NCBI GenBank assembly: GCA_000171835.1
Contig: ABHC01000026.1
Span: 1 to 64,000 of the forward strand
Length of the DNA: 64,000 nucleotides
Source: an alpha proteobacterium BAL199
GTDB lineage: Bacteria > Pseudomonadota > Alphaproteobacteria > Thalassobaculales > Thalassobaculaceae
Reading direction: 5' to 3'
Below the pieces are notes generated by a model, which searched no databases, had not been told where the DNA came from, and was given only the letters and a program-made list of their open reading frames with translations. Below, in pieces: positions 51,129 through 60,321 of this stretch (the stretch's first letter is position 1; every line of letters starts with the position of its first letter). Made by a program: the position numbers and the translations under genes.

Positions 51129-51850
51129 GGCTGCAAGTCCATTTCCAGGTGGATGTAGTCGCCGCGGTAGGTCACCTCGCCGAGATAGATCACCGTCCCG
51201 TCCGGGGCGCTGAGCACCCGGCGGACCTCGGCCACCGGCGTGTTGACCGGAATGTCCAGCAGCCGCGAGACCTCGACGTCGGCGGCCGCGATCTTCAGGG
51301 TCTGACGGGCCCGGGCGATGGTCACCCCCGGCAGCGACGTGAGGATCGGCAGGATGACCTCGCGGCGGAACCGACCCGGCGCGCAGCGGAAGATGCCGTT
51401 CTCGATGTATATTGAGATGACGCAGTAGCGCTCGCCGTCGCGGGCGTGCACCCGGCGCATGTGGAAGTACTTGGGGGCGGCGGTGCCGTCCTCCTCCGTC
51501 AGGACCGGCGGCTGGTAGGACTCCACGATGTTCGACAGGTCCGGGGTGTCGCCCCGGTACATCTCCACCAGATCGTCGAGGGTGGTGTGGACCTGCAGGC
51601 GCCGCTTGCGGCCGGCCTTGGCGGTGACGAACGTGCCGCGGCCGCGTTGCGGGGTCACCAGCCCTTCCTGGGACAGGATCTGGATCGCTTGGCGCACCGT
51701 CACGCGCGAGACGTCGAACTCCGCCATCAGCTGCTCGAGCGACGGGAGCAGGTCGCCCGGTGCCAGCTCGGCCCTGGCGATCCGCTGGCGGATCAGATCC
51801 GCCAGCTGCACGTAGCGCGGGATCGGGACGCCGCTGAAAATGTTGCTCAT
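51125..51850 (-). CDS. GntR/HutC-type transcriptional regulator (UTRA domain)
   Basis: 241 residues. Winged helix at 10-75 (LPSLEQLMAEFDVSRVTVRQ), UTRA ligand domain from ~95 to the end. Divergent from the GMC-PhyH-TRAP genes with a 100-bp promoter region between, which contains a GTTCT-N6-AGAAC dyad. It probably represses both directions until a substrate binds. Confidence 0.92.
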   Translation of the reverse strand: MSNIFSGVPIPRYVQLADLIRQRIARAELAPGDLLPSLEQLMAEFDVSRVTVRQAIQILSQEGLVTPQRGRGTFVTAKAGRKRRLQVHTTLDDLVEMYRGDTPDLSNIVESYQPPVLTEEDGTAAPKYFHMRRVHARDGERYCVISIYIENGIFRCAPGRFRREVILPILTSLPGVTIARARQTLKIAAADVEVSRLLDIPVNTPVAEVRRVLSAPDGTVIYLGEVTYRGDYIHLEMDLQP

Positions 51851-51878
51851 GGCCTTGCGCAGGGTTTCCGCATGAAAG

Positions 51879-51894
51879 GTTCTATTGACAGAAC
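51879..51894. promoter_or_regulatory. GTTCT-N6-AGAAC dyad, candidate GntR operator
   Basis: Perfect 5-bp arms around ATTGAC in the divergent promoter region; the centre plus the following base forms TTGACA, a consensus -35. Just downstream ACGTTAGATACGTTAG is an 8-bp direct repeat. Binding here would block the rightward promoter. Confidence 0.45.
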
Positions 51895-51950
51895 GTTAGA
51901 TACGTTAGGAAGATAATCCAGTTCTTTCTGCATGCTCGTGGACAGGTGCG

Positions 51951-53642
51951 GTGTCGACCCTGGAGTTCGACTATATCATCGTCGGAGCCGGCTCAGCCGG
52001 TTGCGTGCTGGCGAACCGGCTGTCGGCCGATCCCGGGCTGCGGGTGCTGCTGCTGGAGGCCGGCGGCTGGGACCGGCACGTCTGGCTGCGCCTGCCGATC
52101 GGCTACTTCCGGTCGATCTTCGACGAGCGGTTCGCCCGCCAGTTCCGCACCGAGCCCGGCCCCGGGACCGCCGGCCGGGCGATCGTCTGGCCGCGCGGCC
52201 GGGTGGTCGGCGGCTCCAGCACGATCAACGGCCTGATCTTCATCCGCGGCCAGCACGAGGACTTCGACGACTGGCAGCGACTCGGCGCCGACGGCTGGGA
52301 CTACCGGTCGGTGCTGCCGCATTTCCGCGCCTTCGAGCGCGACGGCGGCGCCCCGTCCCAGTACCGCGGCTCGTATGGCGAGCTGCGGGTCTCGGATCTG
52401 CGCAACGACGACCCGAGCTGCGGCGCCTGGCTGCAGGCAGCCCAGCAGTCCGGGCTGGCGGCCAATCCCGACTTCAACGGCGAGACCACGCACGGGGTCG
52501 GCGCCTACCAACTCAGCATCGGCTCGCGCTGGCGCGAGAGCACCGCCCGGGCGTTCCTGCATCCGGTGCTGGGCCGGCCGAACCTGACCGTGACCACCCG
52601 TGCCCACGCCACTCGCGTGCTGTTCGAAGGCCGGCGCGCCACCGGCGTCGAATGGGCGGCCGGCGGCCGGCGGCAGTCGGGACGGGCGGTCCGCGAGGTA
52701 ATCCTGGCCGGCGGCGCCCTGCAGTCCCCGCAATTGCTGCAGCTCTCCGGGATCGGTCCGGCCGAACTGCTGCGCCGCCATGGCATCGACGTGTTGGTCG
52801 ACGCCCCGGGCGTCGGCGGGAACCTGCAGGACCACTACCAGGCCCGCACGATCGTCCGGCTGAAGCGGCGGCGGTCCCTGAACGACGCCGTCCGCAACCC
52901 GCTCAAACTGGCACGGATGGGCTGGCAGTGGCTGGTCGACGGGTCGGGCCCGCTGACGGTCGGAGCCGGCCAGGTCGGCGGCGCGGCCTGCACCGAGTTC
53001 GCCCGGGACGGCCGGCCGGACATCCAGTTCAACGTGATGCCGCTGTCGGTCGACAAGCCGGGCGATCCCCTGCATCGCTATTCCGGGTTCACCGCCGCGG
53101 CCTGGCAGTGTCACCCGGCGTCGCGGGGGCGGTTGGCGATCAGGTCGGCCGACCCGTTCGACGCGCCGATCATCGAGCCCAACTATCTCGCCGAGGAGAT
53201 CGACCGGAGGACCCTGGTCGCCGGCGTGAAGATGCTGCGCGAGATCTACCGGCAGCCGGCCTTCGCCGACCTGTGGGATACCGAGATGCTGCCGGGCCCG
53301 GAGGTCCACAGCGACGCCGACTTGCTGCAGTTCGTGCAGCGCCACGGCGGCACGGTGTTCCACTGCTGCGGCACCTGCCGGATGGGACAGGACGACGGTG
53401 CCGTGGTCGACCCGCAGTTGCGGGTGAGCGGCGTCGATGGCCTTCGCGTGATCGATGCGTCGGTCATGCCGACGATCACCTCTGCCAACACCAACGCCGC
53501 CTCGATCCTGATCGGCGAGAAGGGGGCCGCCCTGGTGCTCGGGCAGGCGCCGGCGGCCGCAACCCTGCCCGCATCGTCCGGCCGGATCGCCCCCGGCGAC
53601 GCGGTACCGCCGACCGCTCTCCAAGGAGGTGCTCCATGCTGA
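51951..53642 (+). CDS. GMC family oxidoreductase
   Basis: 563 residues. FAD motif YIIVGAGSAGCVLANRLS, GMC signature PRGRVVGGSSTINGLIFIRG, catalytic histidine in VFHCCGTCRMGQD. GTG start chosen at the conserved N-terminus. A paralogue of the protein encoded at 8894-10498 but clearly diverged. The stop overlaps the PhyH gene by 7 bp. Probably oxidises an alcohol imported by the TRAP system. Confidence 0.92.
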   Translation: MSTLEFDYIIVGAGSAGCVLANRLSADPGLRVLLLEAGGWDRHVWLRLPIGYFRSIFDERFARQFRTEPGPGTAGRAIVWPRGRVVGGSSTINGLIFIRGQHEDFDDWQRLGADGWDYRSVLPHFRAFERDGGAPSQYRGSYGELRVSDLRNDDPSCGAWLQAAQQSGLAANPDFNGETTHGVGAYQLSIGSRWRESTARAFLHPVLGRPNLTVTTRAHATRVLFEGRRATGVEWAAGGRRQSGRAVREVILAGGALQSPQLLQLSGIGPAELLRRHGIDVLVDAPGVGGNLQDHYQARTIVRLKRRRSLNDAVRNPLKLARMGWQWLVDGSGPLTVGAGQVGGAACTEFARDGRPDIQFNVMPLSVDKPGDPLHRYSGFTAAAWQCHPASRGRLAIRSADPFDAPIIEPNYLAEEIDRRTLVAGVKMLREIYRQPAFADLWDTEMLPGPEVHSDADLLQFVQRHGGTVFHCCGTCRMGQDDGAVVDPQLRVSGVDGLRVIDASVMPTITSANTNAASILIGEKGAALVLGQAPAAATLPASSGRIAPGDAVPPTALQGGAPC

Positions 53643-54412
53643 CCCAGTCGCAGATAGAGCAGTACCGACGCGACGGCCACGTCACGCCCGATGTCGCGCT
53701 CCCGCCAGCGACGGTGCGGGATCTGACCGACAAGATGGAACGGTTCTTCGCCCGGGTTCCCGGCGTCGACCAGGACTACGCCCCGAACCTGATCGACCAG
53801 GACCGCAGCTGGCTGGAATACGCCGCCTTGCCGGAGATCCTGGACGTCGTCGCCTCGGTCATCGGCGACGACATCATCGTCTGGGGATCGGCCCTGTTCG
53901 CCAAGAAGGGTGTCGGCGGCAAGGCGACGCCCTGGCACCAGGACGGCCACTACTGGCCGATCCGCCCGCTGGCGACCGTCACCGCCTGGATCGCGCTCGA
54001 CGACGTCGGCCCCGACAACGGCTGCATGCGGGTAATCCCCGGCAGCCACCGCGACGGGGTGCAGTACGAGCACTTCCGCGAGGACAATCCCAACGCTGTG
54101 CTGAACCAGGCACTTGACGTCGGGGACGGCCGCTTCGACGCGCCGCGCGACATCGTCCTGTCGCCAGGCCGGTTCTCGATTCACGACGTCCACCTGGTGC
54201 ACGGCGCCGAGCCCAACAATTCCGGGCGCCGCCGCGCCGGCCTGGTGTTCCGCTACATGCCGACGACATCGCATTTCGACCGCGAGCTGGCCCGCCGCCA
54301 GGTGCGGGAGATGGGCGTGCTCGACATCTCGAACCGCCAACTGCACCTCGTTCGCGGGATCGACCGCTGCGGCCGCAACGACGTCCACGCCGAGAGCCCT
54401 GCCATCGCCTAG
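53636..54412 (+). CDS. Phytanoyl-CoA dioxygenase (PhyH) family protein
   Basis: 258 residues. Fe(II)/2-oxoglutarate oxygenase with iron ligands in TPWHQDGHYW (HxD) and HLVHGAEPNNSG, and the 2-oxoglutarate arginine in RRRAGLVFRYM. AAGGAGGT is a perfect Shine-Dalgarno 5 bp before the ATG. Hydroxylates an unactivated carbon; with the GMC enzyme this would give hydroxylation followed by oxidation of one substrate. Confidence 0.92.
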   Translation: MLTQSQIEQYRRDGHVTPDVALPPATVRDLTDKMERFFARVPGVDQDYAPNLIDQDRSWLEYAALPEILDVVASVIGDDIIVWGSALFAKKGVGGKATPWHQDGHYWPIRPLATVTAWIALDDVGPDNGCMRVIPGSHRDGVQYEHFREDNPNAVLNQALDVGDGRFDAPRDIVLSPGRFSIHDVHLVHGAEPNNSGRRRAGLVFRYMPTTSHFDRELARRQVREMGVLDISNRQLHLVRGIDRCGRNDVHAESPAIA

Positions 54413-54485
54413 GACCGCCCACCCTCGCCGGGTCCAAGAGCCGGAACGGCCGCCCGCCGACTGCAACACAGGAGAGGAGACGCCC

Positions 54486-55544
54486 ATGAACCGGAAACTG
54501 ATGCTAGGCGCACTGGTCGCCGCGCTCGCGCTCGCGAGCCCGGCCGCCCATGCCGAAGAGAACCCCTTCACCTTCAAGAACCTGCCGGAACAGCCCGGGC
54601 AGCAGCGCATGGTCGTGGCCCACACCGTCAACATGGAGTGGAGCTCGCACACCGCGGTTCTGAAGCGCTTCACCGAACTGGTGGCGATCTACACCAACAA
54701 CGAGATCCGCGGCGAGATCTTCCCGGGCGGCCAACTCGGCGGCGAGCGCGAGATGGCCAAGCAGACCCGCCAGGGACAGATCCACGTCTCGCTGCCGGCG
54801 ACCAACAACCTCGCCACCATGGCGCCCAGCCTGAACGTGTTCATCCTGCCGTACATCGCCACCAGCACCGAGGAGGTGAACTATCTGCAGGACCAGCTGA
54901 CGCCGTTCCTGGTGCCGCGCGTCATCAAGGAGGCCGGCGTGCGCATCGTCGGCTGGGAGAACAGCGGCTGGCGCGCCTTCTTCTACAAGTCGGACACCTC
55001 GATCCAGAAACCCGAGGACTTGGCGAAGTTCAAGATGCGGGTGCCGCCGAACCCGCTGATGATCGCGTCCTACAAGGCATGGGGCGCCAACCCGGTGCCG
55101 CTCGGCTGGACCGAGCTCTACAACGCCCTGCAGCAGGGCGTGGTGGAAGGCGGCGACAACCCGGTGACCGACGTCATCGGCATGAAGTTCTACGAGGTGA
55201 TCAACCGCATGACGCGGTTCCACTACACGATCCTGACCCACCCGATCATCGTCTCCGAGAAGTGGTTCCAGGGCCTGTCGAAATCCCACCAGGAAGCGGT
55301 GCTGCGGGCCGGCCGCGAAGCGACCGACTACATCCGCTGGTGGCAGCCACAGGACGAGAAGCGCTGGTGGGAAGAGGCGCGCAAGCAGAACGTGATCGTC
55401 GACGATATCGCCGACGAGACCGAGTGGGTGTCGAAGGCCCGGGCGATCTGGCCGGACTACTACGACACCATCGGCCCGGACGGGAAGGACGTGGCCGACA
55501 AGGCGCTGGCGATTCTCGCCGACTACAAGAAGATGAAGAACTGA
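54486..55544 (+). CDS. TRAP transporter substrate-binding protein (DctP family)
   Basis: 352 residues with a Sec signal peptide (LMLGALVAALALASPAAHA). DctP hallmarks: FPGGQLGGEREMAKQTRQGQ, FKMRVPPNPL with the carboxylate-binding arginine, ALQQGVVEGGDNP. Periplasmic receptor for an organic acid or similar anion. AGGAGAGGAGAC precedes the start. First of three TRAP genes. Confidence 0.93.
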   Translation: MNRKLMLGALVAALALASPAAHAEENPFTFKNLPEQPGQQRMVVAHTVNMEWSSHTAVLKRFTELVAIYTNNEIRGEIFPGGQLGGEREMAKQTRQGQIHVSLPATNNLATMAPSLNVFILPYIATSTEEVNYLQDQLTPFLVPRVIKEAGVRIVGWENSGWRAFFYKSDTSIQKPEDLAKFKMRVPPNPLMIASYKAWGANPVPLGWTELYNALQQGVVEGGDNPVTDVIGMKFYEVINRMTRFHYTILTHPIIVSEKWFQGLSKSHQEAVLRAGREATDYIRWWQPQDEKRWWEEARKQNVIVDDIADETEWVSKARAIWPDYYDTIGPDGKDVADKALAILADYKKMKN

Positions 55545-55606
55545 GCCTTCGGGACCAGTGAACCTGGCGTGGGCCGCCGGACCGGCGGCCCACGCGCCAC
55601 GATGAG

Positions 55607-56134
55607 ATGCGCATGCGCCGGTCGATCACCACGGACTGCCTGTTCACCCTGCTGCGCGGCAGCCAGCTCTGGGCGTCCCACGTCACCCTGGTGCTGATGG
55701 TCGGCGCCCTGTTCCTGCAGATCGTCTCGCGGCAGTTCGGGCTGCAGATCGACTGGACCGAGGAGTTGTCGCGCTTCGCCTTCATAACGATGGTGTTCGT
55801 GAGCGCCAGCTATGCCTCGCAGGCCGGCTCGCATCTGCGGGTCGACGCCTTCGCCGACCTGATCGGGAAATGGCCGCCGGCCGGCTGGCTGATCGTGCGG
55901 GTGCAGTTCCTGGCGATCCTGCTCTTCGACGCCCTGTTCTTCTGGTACTGCGTAGTCAACCTGCTGGAAGGCCTGCAATACCCGAACCTGTCGCCGGCCA
56001 TCGGCTTCAACGAGAACCTGTTGTTCCTGGCCCCCTGCATCGGGTTCGGCGCGGCGGTACTGAGCCGGCTGATGTCGGTGATCTGGATGCCGCCCGCACC
56101 GGAATCCGCCGCCGCTGGGGAGCTTCGGCCGTGA
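55607..56134 (+). CDS. TRAP transporter small permease (DctQ)
   Basis: 175 residues, four membrane helices. QIDWTEELSRFAFITMVFVS is the conserved W-x-E-E-x-x-R region of DctQ subunits. Stop overlaps the DctM start by 4 bp (GTGA). A second ATG lies two codons in. Confidence 0.92.
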   Translation: MRMRRSITTDCLFTLLRGSQLWASHVTLVLMVGALFLQIVSRQFGLQIDWTEELSRFAFITMVFVSASYASQAGSHLRVDAFADLIGKWPPAGWLIVRVQFLAILLFDALFFWYCVVNLLEGLQYPNLSPAIGFNENLLFLAPCIGFGAAVLSRLMSVIWMPPAPESAAAGELRP

Positions 56135-57414
56135 GCGCGGTCGAGCTGATTCTCGGCGTGCTGTTCCCGGCGCTGCTGGTCCTGGGGGTGCCGATCTACG
56201 TCGCGCTCGGCCTAGTAGGCTTCGCCGCCGCCTTCGCGACCGGCAGCCCGATGCCGGTCGCCGCCCAGAGCATCCTCAACGGCGTCGACAAGTTCCCGCT
56301 GCTGGCGATCCCCGCCTTCATCTTCGCCGGCAACCTGATGGAGCAGGGCGGCATCACCCAGAACATCGTCCGGGTGTTCCGCCACATGTTCGGGCACATC
56401 CCCGGCAGCCTGGGGATCGTGACGATCTTCTCCTGCATGTTCTTCGCGGCGATCTCGGGCTCGGGCCCGGGGGCCGCAGCCGCGGTCGGCGCGATCATGA
56501 TCCCGGCCATGCTGCGCTACGGCTACCCGCCGGCCTACGCCGCGGCGACCGCCGCCACCGGCGGCACCCTGGGGGTGCTGATCCCGCCCAGCAACCCGAT
56601 GATCCTGTACGGCATCATCGCCAACACTTCGATCCGCGACCTGTTCATCGCCGGCGTAATCCCCGGCATCCTGGTCGGTCTGGCGCTGGCGGCGATCGCC
56701 TACGGATACGCGAAGTGGCTCGGCATCAAGGCCATGGACCGCACCGACAGCGACGAGGGGCTGCTGCGGATCCTGTGGGATGGCAAGGCGGCGCTGGCGA
56801 TGCCGGCGATCATCCTGGGCGGCATCTACACCGGCCTGTTCACGCCGGTCGAGGCCTCAGTGGTGGCGGTGGTGTACGCCTTCCTGGTCGGCCGGTTCGT
56901 CTACCGGTCGCTGGACCTGCCGAGCCTGAAGCTGGCCTTCGACCGGACCCACCGGATCTCCGGCGCCCTGATGCTGGTGGTCGCGGCATCGACCCTGTTC
57001 GCGCGCATCATCACCCTGGAGCGGATCCCGCAGGCGCTGGTCGAGGCGTTCTCGACCGCCACCGACAACCCGCTGGTCATCCTGCTGCTGATCAACATCC
57101 TGCTGCTGATCGTCGGCTGCTTCATGGAGACCCTCTCGGCGATCATCATCCTGGGGCCGGTGCTGGTGCCGCTGATCAAGTCGTTCGGCATCGATCCGGT
57201 GCATTTCGGGATCATCCTGATCCTGAACATCGAGATTGCGTTCCTGACGCCGCCGCTCGGCGTGAACCTGTTCGTGGCGGCCCAGCTCGCGAACATCCGG
57301 ATCGAGAAGATGATCGTGGCCACCCTGCCCTTCGTCGTCGGGCTGCTGGCGATGCTGACGCTGGTCACCCTGGTCCCGGAGATCAGCCTGTGGCTGCCGC
57401 GCCTGCTGCGCTGA
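56131..57414 (+). CDS. TRAP transporter large permease (DctM)
   Basis: 427 residues, about 12 membrane helices. Motifs GSGPGAAAAVGAIMIPAM, LGVLIPPSNPMILYG and FLTPPLGVNLFV are typical DctM sequences that carry the sodium-coupled transport. GTG start overlapping the DctQ stop. Convergent with the aldolase-like gene 22 bp away. Confidence 0.95.
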   Translation: MSAVELILGVLFPALLVLGVPIYVALGLVGFAAAFATGSPMPVAAQSILNGVDKFPLLAIPAFIFAGNLMEQGGITQNIVRVFRHMFGHIPGSLGIVTIFSCMFFAAISGSGPGAAAAVGAIMIPAMLRYGYPPAYAAATAATGGTLGVLIPPSNPMILYGIIANTSIRDLFIAGVIPGILVGLALAAIAYGYAKWLGIKAMDRTDSDEGLLRILWDGKAALAMPAIILGGIYTGLFTPVEASVVAVVYAFLVGRFVYRSLDLPSLKLAFDRTHRISGALMLVVAASTLFARIITLERIPQALVEAFSTATDNPLVILLLINILLLIVGCFMETLSAIIILGPVLVPLIKSFGIDPVHFGIILILNIEIAFLTPPLGVNLFVAAQLANIRIEKMIVATLPFVVGLLAMLTLVTLVPEISLWLPRLLR

Positions 57415-57436
57415 GGGGACCGGCCCTGCGCCGACC

Positions 57437-58573
57437 TCAGGTCAGCGCGCCGCGCGCCGCCACCGGCCACAGGCACTCGACCACGCCGTCGTCGAGACCG
57501 CCGCGCACGCCGACATACCAGTCGTGCAGGTTCACCGTCGGGTCGACATGGCCGGGCACCAGCCAGACCCGGTCGCCCAGCCCGAGCCGGCGGGCGGCCT
57601 TGCCGAGCGACAGCTTGCCGTGCTCGTCGGAGGCGCTGACGTAGTCGGTGTCGGTCAGCCGCCAGACCTTGGGCAAGCCGGAATCGATGGCCGAGGCCTT
57701 GTGGCCGGCGTCGACCACGGCGCGCCCGGGGGCCGACGCGCTCATCACCGTCGAGGCCACGAACAGGGCGTTCTCGAACTCCGAGCGCTCCTCGCCGCCC
57801 TCGTCCAGGTTGCGGCCGTAGTCGGCGTCCATGAAGCAGTAGGAGCCGGGCTGCAGCTCGTTCCACAGCCCGGTCTCGGTCTCGAAGCGGAAGCTGCCGG
57901 TGCCGGCGCCGCCGATGGTCCGGCAGTCCAGCCCGGCGGCGCCCAGCTTCTCGGCGGTCGCCTGCACGCCCTGGCCAGCGGTCTGGATCGCCGCCCGCCG
58001 CTCGCGGTGGCCGCGGATGTGCTGGGCCGAGCCGTGATAGGCCTGCAGCCCCTCGAACGACAGGCCCGGCGTGTCGGCGATCATCTTCGCCAGCTCGACC
58101 GCCGGCGCCCCCGGCAGCACCCCGCAGCGCGCCGCCCCGACGTCGATCTCGACCAGGACGTGCAGGTCGACCTGGGCCCGCCGGGCGGCCTCGCCATAGG
58201 CCCGCACCTGCTCGGCGTCGTCGGCGCACACCCCGATCCAGGCGCGCCGGGCCAGCGCCGCCAGCCGCGCCAGCTTGGACGCCCCGACCACCTGGTTCGA
58301 CACCAGCACATTCTCGATGCCGGCCTGCACCAGCACCTCGGCCTCGCCGACCTTCTGGCAGCACTGGCCGACCGCGCCGCGGTGCATCTGGGCACGCGCC
58401 ACCGCCGGCGACTTGTGGGTCTTGGCGTGCGGCCGCACACGGATGCCGGTGTCGTGGGCGAACTTCGCCATGCGATCGAGGTTGCGCTCGAAGGCGTCGA
58501 GGTCGATCACCAGGGCCGGCGTGTCGATCGCGGCGGCCGGGTCACCGACGCGGGCGGGGGGCAACGAGGTCAT
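57437..58573 (-). CDS. D-threonine aldolase-like / alanine racemase N-terminal domain enzyme
   Basis: 378 residues. PLP lysine in RPHAKTHKSP near residue 52, PLP-phosphate region IGGAGTGSF, and the metal pair in WLVPGHVDPTVNLHD (His and Asp). This is the DSD1/low-specificity D-threonine aldolase fold, which cleaves or dehydrates D-beta-hydroxy amino acids. Start at 58573 follows a GAGGAGTACCCCC site; the open frame extends far upstream but through unlike sequence. Likely partner of the TRAP/GMC/PhyH cluster. Confidence 0.88.
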   Translation of the reverse strand: MTSLPPARVGDPAAAIDTPALVIDLDAFERNLDRMAKFAHDTGIRVRPHAKTHKSPAVARAQMHRGAVGQCCQKVGEAEVLVQAGIENVLVSNQVVGASKLARLAALARRAWIGVCADDAEQVRAYGEAARRAQVDLHVLVEIDVGAARCGVLPGAPAVELAKMIADTPGLSFEGLQAYHGSAQHIRGHRERRAAIQTAGQGVQATAEKLGAAGLDCRTIGGAGTGSFRFETETGLWNELQPGSYCFMDADYGRNLDEGGEERSEFENALFVASTVMSASAPGRAVVDAGHKASAIDSGLPKVWRLTDTDYVSASDEHGKLSLGKAARRLGLGDRVWLVPGHVDPTVNLHDWYVGVRGGLDDGVVECLWPVAARGALT

Positions 58574-58765
58574 GGGGGTACTCCTCGGAGGCGGGCGGAC
58601 GAGGGAGCATAACGCCAGAGGCGCCGCGGTTCCCAGCGGGTTCCGCCGGCGCTTCGGGATCCGGCGACGGACGGCGGATCGGGACCGGGCGGAACGGCGA
58701 AAACCATCGACATACCGCGCGGACCGGGCGAAACCTGGATTCCTGAACGAACGGGGGAGTTGCAG

Positions 58766-59347
58766 GTGGACCTTTTCTGGATTGTGCCGGGCCTCGCCCT
58801 GGTTGCGGCCCTGCTCGGCTACGGCTGGTACGTCTCGCTTATCGTGCGCCGCAACCGGGCGCGCGAGGCGCTGTCGTCGGTCGACGTGCAGCTGCGCAAG
58901 CGCTTCGACCTGATTCCGAACGTGCTGAAGCTGGCGCAGCGCTACATGGACCACGAGAAGGGGCTGCTGGCGGAGATCACCGCGCTCCGCGCCAGGGTGC
59001 AGGAGCCCTACAGCGGCCAGGATCCGTCGGCGGTCGCCGCCCATCTGGACGCCTCGCGGGCGCTCGAGGCGAATCTCGGCCGGCTGTTCGCCCTGGCCGA
59101 GAACTACCCCGACCTGAAGGCCGACGGCACCATCATCCGGGCGCAGCAGACCTATGAGGAGGTCGAGGGCCACATATCGGCCGCCCGGCGGTTCTACAAC
59201 TCGGCGGTCGGCGAGTTGAACAACGCCGTCGAGATCTTCCCCGGCAGCGTCATCGCCGGCTGGGCGAACGTCCGGGCGATGCCGTTCTACGAGCTCGACG
59301 AGCCGGCCGCCCGGCAACCGGTCTCGGTGGACGACGTGATGCGATGA
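58766..59347 (+). CDS. LemA family protein
   Basis: 193 residues. An N-terminal membrane helix (FWIVPGLALVAALLGYGWYV), then the LemA helical domain: VDVQLRKRFDLIPNVLKLAQ and YEEVEGHISAARRFYNSAVG with the FPGSVIA motif. GTG 58766 preferred, 6 bp after GGGGGAG; TTG 58760 is too close to it. LemA proteins are membrane-tethered helical bundles of unclear role. Overlaps the first DUF3137 gene by 4 bp. Confidence 0.9.
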   Translation: MDLFWIVPGLALVAALLGYGWYVSLIVRRNRAREALSSVDVQLRKRFDLIPNVLKLAQRYMDHEKGLLAEITALRARVQEPYSGQDPSAVAAHLDASRALEANLGRLFALAENYPDLKADGTIIRAQQTYEEVEGHISAARRFYNSAVGELNNAVEIFPGSVIAGWANVRAMPFYELDEPAARQPVSVDDVMR

Positions 59348-60321
59348 CGGCGGAGATGGCTTCGGCGCCGGTCGCGGGGTTCTCGGACCGGCTCGCCGGC
59401 TTCGACGAGCACTGGCGGTCGATCGAGCCCGAGCTGAAGCGGATCGAGTCTGGCCGCTGGCTTTCGCTGATCGGCGGCGGCGTCCTGTGCGTGCTCGCCC
59501 TGCCCGCCTTCGTTCTGGGCATCGCCCTGGCCGACTGGCTGTTCGACCCCGCCGCCGGGTCCGACGGCCCCTGGCTGGCCGGCGCCCTGCTCGGCGCCGG
59601 GACGTTCATGATCGGGGCCTTCATCGCCCATGCGCCCTCCCGCAACGCGGGCCTCCTGATCAAGGAGCGGGTGGCGCGGTTCCTCGGGTTCTCATACCAG
59701 GAAGACGCGCCGGACTTCCCGCTCGGCGCCTTCGACGGCAGCGACATCCTGCCCTCCTACTCCGGCAAGTCCCTGCAGGACCATATCCGCGGCGAGGTCT
59801 CCGGCGTCCCGATCACGATGTGCGACGCCGAACTCACCGAGCGTCGCGGCAGCGGCAAGGGTTCGCGGACCGTCACCGTGTTCCGGGGGCCGCTGGTCGT
59901 CTCGGTGTTTCCGAAACCGTCCACCGGCCGGACCATCGTGGTCCCCGACGGCGGTGCCATCGGCAATTTCTTCGCCGGTCGCGGCCAGGACGTCGGCCAG
60001 CGCGTGAAGCTTGAGTCCCCGGACTTCGAGCGGGCCTTCGAGGTCTATTCCTCCGACCAGGTCGAGGCCCGCTACCTGCTCACCCCGGCGATGATGGAGC
60101 GGCTGCTCGCATTCCGGGCTCGCTTCGGCAGCCGGATACGGCTGGCCTTCGCCGAGCGCGAGCTGCTGATCGCCATCGACGACCGGCGCGACTGGTTTCC
60201 CGATCCAGGCCTGTTCCAGAAGCTGACAGACCCGGCCCTGGTGCGCGACCAGGCCGAGGAGATCGCCCGCATCGCCAAGATCGTCGAGACGCTGAAGCTC
60301 AATGCCGAGACCCGGATCTGA
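59344..60321 (+). CDS. DUF3137 membrane protein, copy 1
   Basis: 325 residues. Two N-terminal membrane helices (LSLIGGGVLCVLALPAFVLG and PWLAGALLGAGTFMIGAFIA), then the conserved cytosolic or periplasmic domain with VFRGPLVVSVFPKPSTGRTI, LESPDFERAFEVYSSDQVEA and RYLLTPAMMERLL. LemA followed by DUF3137 is a recurrent gene pair. The end of this gene overlaps the start of a second copy by 20 bp. Confidence 0.88.
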   Translation: MTAEMASAPVAGFSDRLAGFDEHWRSIEPELKRIESGRWLSLIGGGVLCVLALPAFVLGIALADWLFDPAAGSDGPWLAGALLGAGTFMIGAFIAHAPSRNAGLLIKERVARFLGFSYQEDAPDFPLGAFDGSDILPSYSGKSLQDHIRGEVSGVPITMCDAELTERRGSGKGSRTVTVFRGPLVVSVFPKPSTGRTIVVPDGGAIGNFFAGRGQDVGQRVKLESPDFERAFEVYSSDQVEARYLLTPAMMERLLAFRARFGSRIRLAFAERELLIAIDDRRDWFPDPGLFQKLTDPALVRDQAEEIARIAKIVETLKLNAETRI

